The position numbers were made by a program, and so were the translations under genes. Below the pieces are notes generated by a model. That model had not been told where the DNA came from, searched no databases, and saw only the letters and a list, made by a program, of their open reading frames with translations. From Flavobacterium omnivorum (GTDB lineage Bacteria > Bacteroidota > Bacteroidia > Flavobacteriales > Flavobacteriaceae), in NCBI RefSeq assembly GCF_900099915.1, contig NZ_FNDB01000018.1, positions 1 to 64,000 of the forward strand: a DNA stretch of 64,000 nt. The letters are read 5' to 3'. This document shows positions 17,658 through 25,906 of this stretch, piece after piece. The stretch's first letter is position 1; every line of letters starts with the position of its first letter.

Positions 17658-18857
17658 ATGTCAATAACTATAACGCCATTTACTAAACAACAATTATTAC
17701 CGCAAGAGGAAAAATTGGAGATTGCAAGACAAAAAAGCGACCTTTTTATTGGTATTCCAAAAGAAACGAGTCACCAAGAACGTCGCATTTGCCTTACTCC
17801 TGATGCAGTAAACTCGCTGACTTATCACGGACATCGCGTAATGATTGAAGCGGGGGCTGGATTAAGTTCGAGTTACACTGACAAAGAATATTCTGATGCG
17901 GGTGCCGAAATGACTAATGACACTAAAAAAGTATTCAGTTGTCCAATGATTTTGAAAGTGGAACCTGCAACACTTGCAGAAATTGCTATGATGAATCCAC
18001 AGACGATTCTTTTGTCAGCCATTCAGTTAAAAACCCGGAAAAAAACATATTTCGAGGCTTTAAGCAAAAAGAAAATTACTGCATTAGCTTTTGAATACAT
18101 TAAAGACGAGGACGGAACCTATCCTGCGGTTAAATCGTTGAGCGAGATTGCCGGCACTGCTTCAATACTAATTGCAGCCGAGCTAATGATTACCAATGAA
18201 TTTGGAAAAGGATTATTGTTTGGTAATATCACCGGTGTACCTCCTACGGATGTAGTAATTATAGGAGCGGGAACTGTAGGCGAATTTGCTGCCAAAACGG
18301 CGATTGGATTAGGTGCTTCTGTTAAAGTTTTTGATAACTCCATCACTAAATTGCGCAGACTACAAAACAATTTAAACCAAAGAATTTTTACTTCAACCAT
18401 TCAACCCAAAGCATTACTAAAAGCACTCAGAAGGTGTGATGTAGCTATTGGTGCAATGCGAGGCAAGGACCGCTGTCCTGTAATAGTAACGGAAACGATG
18501 GTCGAGCACATGAAAAATGGAGCCGTAATTGTAGATGTTAGTATTGATACAGGAGGTTGTTTTGAAACTTCAGAAGTTACCTCGCATGAAAAACCAACCT
18601 TCATCAAGAACAATGTGTTGCATTATTGCGTGCCCAATATCCCTTCCCGATATTCTAAAACGGCATCATTATCCATTAGCAATATTATTTCCCCTTACTT
18701 AATGAAAATTGCAGAAGATGGCGGTATAGAAAGTGCCATCCGTTGTGATAAAGGATTAAAAAATGGGGTCTATATGTACCACGGAATCCTGACAAATAGT
18801 GCCATCGGTGATTGGTTCGATTTACAGTATAACGACATCAATTTAATTGTTTTTTAA
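17658..18857 (+). CDS. ald: Alanine dehydrogenase family protein
   Basis: A 399-residue NAD-dependent enzyme that interconverts alanine and pyruvate plus ammonia. Features are IGIPKETSHQERRICLTPDAV (~30-50), the catalytic Lys/His region in the AlaDH/PNT N-terminal domain, and the Rossmann motif VVIIGAGTVGEFAAKTAIGLGA (~200-220). The N-terminus is ~28 residues longer than in Bacillus Ald, as usual for Flavobacteriia. It follows tsaE-GNAT. The flavobacterial form is divergent enough that the activity is probable rather than certain. Confidence 0.88.
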   Translation: MSITITPFTKQQLLPQEEKLEIARQKSDLFIGIPKETSHQERRICLTPDAVNSLTYHGHRVMIEAGAGLSSSYTDKEYSDAGAEMTNDTKKVFSCPMILKVEPATLAEIAMMNPQTILLSAIQLKTRKKTYFEALSKKKITALAFEYIKDEDGTYPAVKSLSEIAGTASILIAAELMITNEFGKGLLFGNITGVPPTDVVIIGAGTVGEFAAKTAIGLGASVKVFDNSITKLRRLQNNLNQRIFTSTIQPKALLKALRRCDVAIGAMRGKDRCPVIVTETMVEHMKNGAVIVDVSIDTGGCFETSEVTSHEKPTFIKNNVLHYCVPNIPSRYSKTASLSISNIISPYLMKIAEDGGIESAIRCDKGLKNGVYMYHGILTNSAIGDWFDLQYNDINLIVF

Positions 18858-18878
18858 GAAAACTTTCAGCTACCTTTG
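18847..18878 (+). promoter_or_regulatory. Promoter upstream of the DUF4258-like gene
   Basis: TTG at 18847-18849, a 21-bp spacer and TACCTTTG at 18871-18878 match the Bacteroidota consensus. The TTG lies within the last ald codons. The leader would be only ~10 nt. Confidence 0.7.
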
Positions 18879-18893
18879 CCAAAAATATAATTC

Positions 18894-19268
18894 ATGAAGT
18901 TTATACACCGTTTTGCCTATTATTTGGTAGGTTTAGTAATAGGACTTTTCTTTGTTGCTTTGGTTTTTAGTGGCAAAGATACCCGCTGTAATTATTTTCC
19001 AAACGCTAGAGTACTAAATGATTTGAGGAATAAACCCTTTTACTATTCCGATCAAGCTTCTTTGATTTTAGCTGAAAAATGGATTGACACCGCCGATATA
19101 AAGAATACATTACAATTTGGAGATATCGATTTTGATAAAAGTAACGTTGTCCTAAAAAAAGGAAAACTGTACGTCATTGAAGGTAAAACAATTAAGAATC
19201 AAGAGGTGACTTTAAAAGTGATTAATTATGCTGACAAAGCCATTTTAGAAGAAATCATTAAAAAGTAA
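18894..19268 (+). CDS. Membrane-anchored DUF4258-like protein
   Basis: A 124-residue protein with one N-terminal transmembrane anchor (residues ~7-26, YYLVGLVIGLFFVALVF) and a soluble C-terminal part (KPFYYSDQASLILAEKW...LYVIEGKTIKNQEVTLKVINY) that fits the DUF4258 pattern. Function is unknown. It stands directly behind ald with its own promoter. Confidence 0.72.
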   Translation: MKFIHRFAYYLVGLVIGLFFVALVFSGKDTRCNYFPNARVLNDLRNKPFYYSDQASLILAEKWIDTADIKNTLQFGDIDFDKSNVVLKKGKLYVIEGKTIKNQEVTLKVINYADKAILEEIIKK

Positions 19269-19646
19269 ATCCAGAAATTGGTCCTAACTAAAAGCTGATT
19301 TTTCTACTATTCGATGCTGTATTTGGGCGTGCCCCTGCGTAAAAACTTCGGGTCCTGCTGTCCGTTCGCGCTTTTTTTGAGAGGCAAAAAAGCTTCTCAA
19401 AAAAGAGCTCCACTCCCATCACTCACGCAAAACAATACACAACTAGACGTAATTTTTAAAACTAAATATTTAGAGGCAAAGGGTTCTCAGATTTGGTTTT
19501 CAGACTAAAATCTGTATCATTAAAGTCGTACCTCTAAATAGGTCTTGAAAATTGATGCAATTTGCGGCAAAATGTCTTTTTTAGCCGATAAAGCAGCAGG
19601 AACTAAAAACACAAAGTTTTAGGCTCTAGTGTTGAAATACAGTAAA
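19269..19646. other. Gene-free region with repeat and nested hairpins
   Basis: Besides the stem-loop repeat (19325-19428) it holds a nested structure: outer arms 19467-19476 and 19531-19540 (10 bp) enclosing inner arms 19488-19494 and 19508-19514. A short plus-strand open frame over the repeat has no gene-like features. Confidence 0.6.
19325..19428 (+). repeat. Interspersed stem-loop repeat, copy 2
   Basis: Begins GGGCGTGCCCC and ends CATCACTCACGC, as copy 1 does in the opposite orientation. The centre is a stem-loop built from CTTTTTTTGAGAGG and its approximate complement (19371-19406). Confidence 0.8.
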
Positions 19647-20327
19647 TTATCCTGCTGAAATCCAATCAATTAACGCTTTATTATTCTGCTTTAAATATGC
19701 ATTTGTTTTACTAAAATGCTTATTGCCAAACCATTTTCCTTGATTTGCACTCAATGGCGATGGATGTCCAGACTCCAAAACTAAATGTTTATTTCGGTCT
19801 ATTTTAAGTCCTTTTTTATGGGCAAAATTCCCCCATAATAAGAAAACAACTTGTCCGGTTTCCTCAGAAATTTTCTGAATAACAGCGTCAGTAAAAAGAT
19901 TCCATTTTAAATGTTTATGACTGTTTGCTGTGTCTTCCCTAACTGTTAACGAGGCATTTAATAATAAGACACCTTGTTTTGCCCAAGATTCCAAATTTCC
20001 AGAACTGGGCAGGAAAATCGTTTCATAATCATCGCTTAGCTCTCTAAAAATATTACGTAAAGAAGGTGGAATTCGGACATCATTATTTACCGAAAAACAC
20101 AAACCATTGGCTTCCCCTTTTCCATGATAAGGATCCTGACCAATGATAACCACTTTCAAATCATTAAAATTACAATAGTTAAAAGCAGCAAAAATCAAAT
20201 CTTGAGGAGGATAACAGGTATAACTTTTATATTCTTCGCCCACAGATTTCATTAAATCATGAAAATAAGGCTGCTGGATTTCATCTGATAAAATACTTTG
20301 CCATTCGGGATTAAGATTGATTTGCAT
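19647..20327 (-). CDS. ung: Uracil-DNA glycosylase (family 1)
   Basis: A 226-residue base-excision repair enzyme that removes uracil from DNA. The water-activating motif GQDPYHG is at 63-69 with catalytic D65, the uracil-binding block FLLWGNFAHKKG follows, and the Leu-loop motif HPSPLSANQG is near 190. Length and motifs are complete. Confidence 0.97.
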   Translation of the reverse strand: MQINLNPEWQSILSDEIQQPYFHDLMKSVGEEYKSYTCYPPQDLIFAAFNYCNFNDLKVVIIGQDPYHGKGEANGLCFSVNNDVRIPPSLRNIFRELSDDYETIFLPSSGNLESWAKQGVLLLNASLTVREDTANSHKHLKWNLFTDAVIQKISEETGQVVFLLWGNFAHKKGLKIDRNKHLVLESGHPSPLSANQGKWFGNKHFSKTNAYLKQNNKALIDWISAG

Positions 20328-20495
20328 AAAAAATTATTATTTTACAAAGATACACAGAGTAATAAAAGGGAGGCGTTGTAATTAGATTTTTTAATTCCTA
20401 AAAAACGATACTAAACATTCATTAATTCTTTGTGAAAGTCTGTTAAATAGTCTTAACTATTAGCTATTTTTGTGTTGAAAAGAATTATACGATAA

Positions 20496-22661
20496 ATGAT
20501 ATCCATCACTGAAAAAACATTACAAGATTTACAATTTCCAACTGTTCTCGAAACCATTTCGACCATTTGTAATACTGACATTGGAAAACAAAAAGCATTA
20601 GAAATTACCCCTTTTAAAGACAAGGAAACCTTGATGCAAGCACTACTGCAAACATCCGAATATGTTTCGTCTTTCCAAAATAACAATGCCATCCCAAATC
20701 ATGGATTTGAAGCGATCACGCATGAGATAAAATTTCTAGCCATCGAAGACAGTTTCTTAGAAGTGGGCAGTTTTAGAAAAATCGCCACGATTTCTTCAAC
20801 GGTCAATTTCTTGTTGAATTTTTTGAGAAAATTCGAGGATTATTATCCTAATGTAAACGCAAGAGCAAACCAAGTCGAACTTACCAAAGAAATCATCACG
20901 ATGGTGGATGAAGTAGTCGATAAATATGGTGAAATTAAAGACAATGCATCCCCGGATTTATTGAACATCCGTCGCAGTATGAATGCTGTTCGCGGAAAAG
21001 TCAATCAAAGTTTTGGTACAGCATTGACACAATACAATGCTTTAGGATATTTAGACGATATCAAAGAAAGTTTTGTGCAAAACAGGCGAGTTTTAGCAGT
21101 TTTAGCGATGTATCGCCGTAAGGTAAAAGGATCCATTTTGGGCAGTTCCAAAACAGGAAGTATTGCTTATATTGAACCCGAAGCTACTTTACAATATTCC
21201 CGTGAATTGAGTAATCTTGAATACGAAGAGAAAGAAGAAATCACCCGAATATTAAAACAGTTATCCAATTATATTCGCCCATATTTACCGCTCTTAATCA
21301 AATACCAGGATTTTCTTAGTGATATTGATGTAATTGCTGCGAAAGCAAAATATGCCAATAAAATCAATGGAATTTTACCAACAATTACAGAAGAACGCCG
21401 CCTTTATTTTAGAGATGCTTTCCATCCAATTCTGTTTTTAAACAACAAACAGAAAAACGAAATTACGCATCCGCAAACTATTGAATTAAGTCAGGAAAGT
21501 AGAATCATAGTGATTTCAGGGCCTAATGCCGGAGGGAAAACTATTTCGTTAAAAACCGTAGGACTACTGCAATTAATGCTGCAATCCGGAATGTTGATTC
21601 CAGTACACGAACGCAGTGAAACGTTTTTATTCGATCGAATTTTAACAGATATTGGAGACAATCAATCTATTGAAAATCATTTAAGTACATACAGTTACCG
21701 ATTAAAGAACATGAACTACTTTTTAAAGAAGTGTAATAAAAAAACCATGTTTCTAATTGATGAGTTTGGAACCGGTTCTGATCCTGAATTAGGTGGTGCA
21801 TTGGCCGAAATTTTCTTAGAAGAATTCTATCATAGAGAAGCTTTCGGGATTATTACAACGCATTATTCAAATTTAAAAATATTAGCTAATGAACTGCCTT
21901 TTGCCACCAATGCCAACATGCTCTTTGATGAAAAGTCATTAGAACCTATGTACAAATTAGCTTTGGGACAAGCAGGAAGTTCATTTACGTTTGAAGTAGC
22001 TTTGAAAAACGGAATTCCTTTCAGCTTAATCAATCGAGCGAAAAAGAAAATTGAAGTTGGAAAAGTACGTTTTGATAAAACGATTGCAACACTTCAGAAA
22101 GAACGTTCTAAAATGGAGAAAACTTCGCAAACGCTTAAAGAAGAAGAAACAAAAGCGCGTGAAGAAGGTAAGAAAATGGAAACCATTAATGTAAAAATCA
22201 AACAAAAACTGGAAAGCTATCAAGAATTGTACGACAGCAATCAGAAAACCATTTACATTGGACAAAAAATTGAAGATATTTCGGAGAAATATTTTAATAA
22301 TAAAAATAAGAAAGAATTGCTTGGCGAATTTTTAAAAATAATTGAAATAGAAAATTCAAAACGCAAGAAAGCTACAACTAAAGAAAACAAAGCATTAATA
22401 GAAAAGAAGAAAGAAGTCATTCAAGAAGTGACTATTCAAGTTGAAGAAATTAGACAAGAGAAGAAGGAAAAGAAATTGAAAGTCGTGATTGAAAAACCAA
22501 AACCAATTCTAAAAGTAGGTGATCGCGTGCGAATGTTTGATGGTAAAGCAGTAGGAACCCTTGATGCGATAGAAAAAAATAAAGCAACGGTAAACTATGG
22601 CGTATTTACTTCAAAAGTCAGTCTGGAAGCACTTGAATTCGTGGAAGCCGGGAAAAAGTAA
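20496..22661 (+). CDS. mutS2: MutS2-type ATPase lacking the Smr domain
   Basis: A 721-residue MutS-family ATPase; studied homologues suppress recombination or rescue collided ribosomes. The lever/clamp region is followed by Walker A GPNAGGKTISLK (~347), DRILTDIGDNQSIENHLSTYS and Walker B FLIDEFGTGSDPELGGALAEI, then a long charged coiled coil (~520-650) and a KOW-like tail VGDRVRMFDGKAVGTLDAI. The Smr nuclease domain at the C-terminus of Firmicutes MutS2 is missing; the protein stops ~25 residues after the KOW-like part. A -7-like box TATTTTTG is at 20465-20472. Confidence 0.93.
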   Translation: MISITEKTLQDLQFPTVLETISTICNTDIGKQKALEITPFKDKETLMQALLQTSEYVSSFQNNNAIPNHGFEAITHEIKFLAIEDSFLEVGSFRKIATISSTVNFLLNFLRKFEDYYPNVNARANQVELTKEIITMVDEVVDKYGEIKDNASPDLLNIRRSMNAVRGKVNQSFGTALTQYNALGYLDDIKESFVQNRRVLAVLAMYRRKVKGSILGSSKTGSIAYIEPEATLQYSRELSNLEYEEKEEITRILKQLSNYIRPYLPLLIKYQDFLSDIDVIAAKAKYANKINGILPTITEERRLYFRDAFHPILFLNNKQKNEITHPQTIELSQESRIIVISGPNAGGKTISLKTVGLLQLMLQSGMLIPVHERSETFLFDRILTDIGDNQSIENHLSTYSYRLKNMNYFLKKCNKKTMFLIDEFGTGSDPELGGALAEIFLEEFYHREAFGIITTHYSNLKILANELPFATNANMLFDEKSLEPMYKLALGQAGSSFTFEVALKNGIPFSLINRAKKKIEVGKVRFDKTIATLQKERSKMEKTSQTLKEEETKAREEGKKMETINVKIKQKLESYQELYDSNQKTIYIGQKIEDISEKYFNNKNKKELLGEFLKIIEIENSKRKKATTKENKALIEKKKEVIQEVTIQVEEIRQEKKEKKLKVVIEKPKPILKVGDRVRMFDGKAVGTLDAIEKNKATVNYGVFTSKVSLEALEFVEAGKK

Positions 22662-22681
22662 ACTGTATACCATTTATGCAA

Positions 22682-22780
22682 GTCATTGCGAGGAACGAAG
22701 CAAACCCACTAACAAGAGTAACTTTTGCTAATCATTGAAACAGATATACGAAATGCGATTGCTTCGTTCCTTCCAATGAC
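22682..22780. repeat. Palindromic repeat, copy 1 (left of the GIY-YIG gene)
   Basis: The left arm 22682-22703 (ATTGCGAGGAACGAAGC core) and right arm 22755-22780 (GATTGCTTCGTTCC core) are nearly complementary, separated by ~50 bp. The right arm touches the GIY-YIG gene. Confidence 0.88.
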
Positions 22781-22796
22781 AAATACGAATAAAACT

Positions 22797-23102
22797 ATGA
22801 AGCCTGGATTTATCTATATTATAACGAATAAATACCAAACAGTAGTTTACACAGGTGTAACATCAAACCTTCCACAAAGAATTTTGGAACACAAAGAAAA
22901 AAGATATCCTGCTTCGTTTTCAGCTCGTTATAATGCGAATTTATTAGTTTACTATGAACAATTTCAGTGTATTGGTGATGCTATAGCGAGAGAAAAGCAA
23001 ATAAAAGCGGGTTCAAGAGAAGCAAAAAACGAATTAATTCGGACTTTAAACCCAACTTGGAACGATTTATTTGAAGAAATTAAAGATATAATGACGGAAT
23101 GA
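22797..23102 (+). CDS. GIY-YIG domain nuclease-like protein
   Basis: A 101-residue single-domain protein of the UPF0213/YhbQ-like GIY-YIG family. The domain begins GFIYIITNK and continues VVYTGVTSNLPQRILEHK, matching the GIY...YxG core and the following Arg and His; the conserved late motif AIAREKQIKAGSR is present. The start MKPGFIYI at 22797 is preferred, although an in-frame ATG at 22776 lies in the palindrome arm. Near-identical palindromes flank both sides, 17 bp before the start and 21 bp after the stop. Function is unknown; association with the repeats suggests a role in their spread or upkeep, which is inference. Confidence 0.85.
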   Translation: MKPGFIYIITNKYQTVVYTGVTSNLPQRILEHKEKRYPASFSARYNANLLVYYEQFQCIGDAIAREKQIKAGSREAKNELIRTLNPTWNDLFEEIKDIMTE

Positions 23103-23123
23103 ATCTTACATAGATGAACATAA

Positions 23124-23205
23124 GTCATTGCGAGGAACGAAGCAATCGTACTAACAAGATACAAGTTGAGCAAACTAATGCGATTGCTTCGTTCCTCGCA
23201 ATAAC
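23124..23205. repeat. Palindromic repeat, copy 2 (right of the GIY-YIG gene)
   Basis: Arms 23124-23147 and 23180-23205 share the cores ATTGCGAGGAACGAAGC and GATTGCTTCGTTCC with copy 1, and even the spacer word ACTAACAAGA is shared. It ends 16 bp before the next gene. Confidence 0.88.
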
Positions 23206-23221
23206 AAAACAAAATAAGAAA

Positions 23222-23638
23222 ATGCTCCATATTCCTAAAGACAAAAAAATTATCCTCTTTGATGGCGTTTGCAATCTGTGTGATTCGGCAGTACAAATGA
23301 TTATTAAACATGACACTAAAGATATTTTCCGATTCGTTGCTTTGCAATCTGATTTAGGTCAAAAAATCATCAAACAATTAGGAATTGACACGCATAAAAC
23401 AGACAGTATTATTCTGTATCAGCCAGGTTTTGCTTACTACTATAAATCCGAAGCTGCCTTAGAAATTGCTAAAAATTTAGGTGGAATATTTTATTTTGCT
23501 TCACTATTTTCAATATTACCCACTTCTTTCAGTAACTATATTTATGATTACATTGCAAAAAACCGCTACAAATGGTATGGTAAAAAGGACCATTGCATGA
23601 TTCCTACCAAGGAGTTGCAAGCCAAATTTTTAGATTAA
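23222..23638 (+). CDS. DCC-family (DUF393) thiol-disulfide oxidoreductase-like protein
   Basis: A 138-residue protein with the DGVCNLC motif (C17 and C20), which gives the DCC family its name. RFVALQSDLGQKII and a C-terminal KNRYKWYGKKDHCMIP, carrying a further Cys, are typical. Members are thought to have a thioredoxin-like fold, but substrates are not established. Start ATG 23222 lies just after the palindromic repeat. Confidence 0.87.
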   Translation: MLHIPKDKKIILFDGVCNLCDSAVQMIIKHDTKDIFRFVALQSDLGQKIIKQLGIDTHKTDSIILYQPGFAYYYKSEAALEIAKNLGGIFYFASLFSILPTSFSNYIYDYIAKNRYKWYGKKDHCMIPTKELQAKFLD

Positions 23639-23717
23639 ACGACCAATCATGATAATTATCATACCTTTTATTTTGCAAGAATAATATATTTGAACAATCT
23701 TAAAAAATAAATGGATC

Positions 23718-23843
23718 ATGAAAGACACTACACTTTTTTCTTGGGATAACGGAACTTTTATAATGGTTGTCGTATTCGGTTTAGTAATCGTAGGAATTAT
23801 TTCGGCCGTTTTCATTATGATGAATTCCGACAGAAAAAAATAA
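23718..23843 (+). CDS. Small single-pass membrane protein (41 residues)
   Basis: The frame reads MKDTTLFSWDNGTFIMVVV and ends MMNSDRKK. One hydrophobic segment covers residues ~14-35, with a basic C-terminal tail predicted to face the cytoplasm. A -7-like box TATATTTG lies at 23685-23692. Small proteins with the FSWDNGTFIM start look familiar from other Flavobacteriaceae, but the function is unknown. The ATG at 23711 is in another frame and is not used. Confidence 0.65.
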   Translation: MKDTTLFSWDNGTFIMVVVFGLVIVGIISAVFIMMNSDRKK

Positions 23844-23846
23844 CAG

Positions 23847-23883
23847 CAAAAAAAGAGGATGACCAATTTTGGACATCCTCTTG
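23847..23883 (-). terminator. Terminator of the ABC-F gene
   Basis: A 9-bp stem (23854-23862 with 23875-23883); on the minus strand it is followed by seven T residues. It also closes the short convergent membrane-protein gene. Confidence 0.8.
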
Positions 23884-23909
23884 CTATTAGTACTTTAAAA
23901 AAGAAGAAA

Positions 23910-25604
23910 TTAACTTCTAATTAGTTTTCTATATTTCAGTCGTTTTGGAGTTAAATCACCACCTAAACGTTTCTTTTTATTTTCTTCATATTCAGAAAAA
24001 CCACCTTCAAAACAATACACTTCAGAGTTTCCTTCAAAAGCTAGAATGTGCGTACAAATTCTGTCTAAGAACCATCTGTCGTGAGAAATAACTACCGCAC
24101 AACCTGCAAAACTCTCCAAACCTTCTTCTAATGCACGAAGTGTATTGATATCCAAATCATTCGTGGGCTCATCGAGTAACAAAACGTTTCCTTCCTCTTT
24201 TAAAGTCATAGCAAGGTGCAAACGGTTACGTTCCCCTCCAGAAAGCATAGAAACTTTCTTGTTTTGTTCTCCTCCGCCAAAATTAAATCGTGACAAGTAG
24301 GCTCTTGAATTTACTTGCTTTCCGCCCATCATAATCAATTCCTGACCGTCAGCAAAGTTTTCCCAAATAGATTTATTAGGATCTATGTTAGAGTGTGCTT
24401 GATCTACGTAAGCGATTTTTACAGTATCTCCTATTGAGAACTCTCCTGAATCTGGCTTTTCTTCACCCATTATCATTTTAAAAATAGTTGATTTACCGGC
24501 CCCGTTTGGTCCTATAATCCCAACAATTCCTGCTTGTGGCAACGTGAAATTTAAATTATCATACAGTAATTTATCTCCAAAAGCTTTAGCAACATTTTTA
24601 GCTTCAATTACATTCGTTCCTAAACGTGGACCATTTGGAATATAAATTTCCAGATTTTCATCCAATTGTTTTTGGTCTTCATTCAATAATTTATCGTAGT
24701 TCTGTAAACGCGCTTTTTGTTTCGTCTGACGACCTTTGGCGCCTTGACGAACCCAATCCAATTCACGCTCTAAATTTTTTCTGCGTTTGGAAGCAGTTTT
24801 TTCTTCTAATGCCATACGGCTTGATTTTTGGTCCAACCAAGAAGAATAATTCCCTTTCCAAGGAATTCCTTCTCCTCTATCTAGTTCTAAAATCCAACCC
24901 GCAACATTGTCCAAGAAATACCTATCGTGTGTTACTGCAATTACAGTTCCGGCATATTGTGCTAAATGTTGCTCTAACCAAAGTACACTTTCCGCATCCA
25001 AGTGATTGGTAGGTTCATCTAGAAGCAAAACATCCGGTTGTTGCAATAACAAACGACATAAAGCCACGCGACGACGCTCCCCTCCTGATAAATTCTTAAT
25101 TGGAGTATCACCTTCAGGAGTACGCAGGGCATCCATGGCAATTTCTAATTTAGTGTCAATCTCCCACGCACCTAATGCATCAATCTTATCTTGCAAAAGC
25201 GCTTGACGATCCATCAACTGCTCCATTTTATCGGCATTTTCATAGACTTCCGGCAAACCAAAACTATCATTGATTTTATTGAATTCGTCTAAAACAGCCA
25301 TTGTCTCAGCTACTCCTTCTCTTACAATTTCAATCACCGTTTTACTATCATCTAAAATAGGCTCTTGTTCTAAATAGCCTACGGTATATCCCGGTGCAAA
25401 AACTACATCACCTTGATAATTTTTATCAACACCTGCGATAATCTTCAATAAAGAAGATTTCCCAGATCCATTTAAACCCAAAATACCAATTTTAGCTCCA
25501 TAAAAGAAACTCAAATAAATATTTTTAAGTACTGGTTTATCTGCTCCTTGATAAGTTTTACTCAATTTGGACATTGAGAAAATTACTTTTTTATCGTCTG
25601 CCAT
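23910..25604 (-). CDS. ettA: ABC-F ATPase, energy-dependent translational throttle EttA type
   Basis: A 564-residue ABC-F protein with two ATPase domains and no membrane segments. EttA binds the ribosomal E site and gates early elongation by ATP/ADP level. The first domain has Walker A GLNGSGKSS and signature LSGGERRR, followed by the P-site tRNA interaction linker (~245-320); the second has GPNGAGKST and MLSGGERNRLHLA. The N-terminus, length and linker fit EttA better than other ABC-F groups. It is followed by a terminator. Confidence 0.92.
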   Translation of the reverse strand: MADDKKVIFSMSKLSKTYQGADKPVLKNIYLSFFYGAKIGILGLNGSGKSSLLKIIAGVDKNYQGDVVFAPGYTVGYLEQEPILDDSKTVIEIVREGVAETMAVLDEFNKINDSFGLPEVYENADKMEQLMDRQALLQDKIDALGAWEIDTKLEIAMDALRTPEGDTPIKNLSGGERRRVALCRLLLQQPDVLLLDEPTNHLDAESVLWLEQHLAQYAGTVIAVTHDRYFLDNVAGWILELDRGEGIPWKGNYSSWLDQKSSRMALEEKTASKRRKNLERELDWVRQGAKGRQTKQKARLQNYDKLLNEDQKQLDENLEIYIPNGPRLGTNVIEAKNVAKAFGDKLLYDNLNFTLPQAGIVGIIGPNGAGKSTIFKMIMGEEKPDSGEFSIGDTVKIAYVDQAHSNIDPNKSIWENFADGQELIMMGGKQVNSRAYLSRFNFGGGEQNKKVSMLSGGERNRLHLAMTLKEEGNVLLLDEPTNDLDINTLRALEEGLESFAGCAVVISHDRWFLDRICTHILAFEGNSEVYCFEGGFSEYEENKKKRLGGDLTPKRLKYRKLIRS

Positions 25605-25648
25605 TTTTTTTTAATTTAAAATTTAAAATTCAACATTTGAAATAACTA

Positions 25649-25831
25649 TTATAGTCTGCCCTTGAGCGAACTGAAAACCCATGCGTTAGCCAAAAAACCA
25701 ACTCCTACGGCAGCAAAGCCCCAACCTGCAACGTCATCGTATCTAAAAGCACCTAAGCCAATAAGTAATAAACCCATGATAATCATTATAAGCGTGGCCC
25801 AACCTAAGATCGTATTTTTATTCATTGCCAT
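25649..25831 (-). CDS. CAL67264 family small membrane protein
   Basis: A 60-residue protein with two hydrophobic segments (~8-27 and ~36-53) around FRYDDVAGWGF, as in the CAL67264 family of Flavobacteriia. The second Met (MNKNTILG) is an equally good start. It lies 44 bp upstream of ettA on the same strand. Function is unknown. Confidence 0.82.
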   Translation of the reverse strand: MAMNKNTILGWATLIMIIMGLLLIGLGAFRYDDVAGWGFAAVGVGFLANAWVFSSLKGRL

Positions 25832-25906
25832 ATTTATGGAATTTCGTTTTTAATTCCCATTTTGAAACCTCCTACTGGGAATGCAAATATCGGGATTTTT
25901 TACCCT

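Noticed and set aside
19314..19508. Plus-strand open frame over repeat copy 2
   Set aside because: It is made of the repeat's own sequence, has no gene-like composition or start region, and its reverse-oriented relative at 14.8 kb gives a different peptide.
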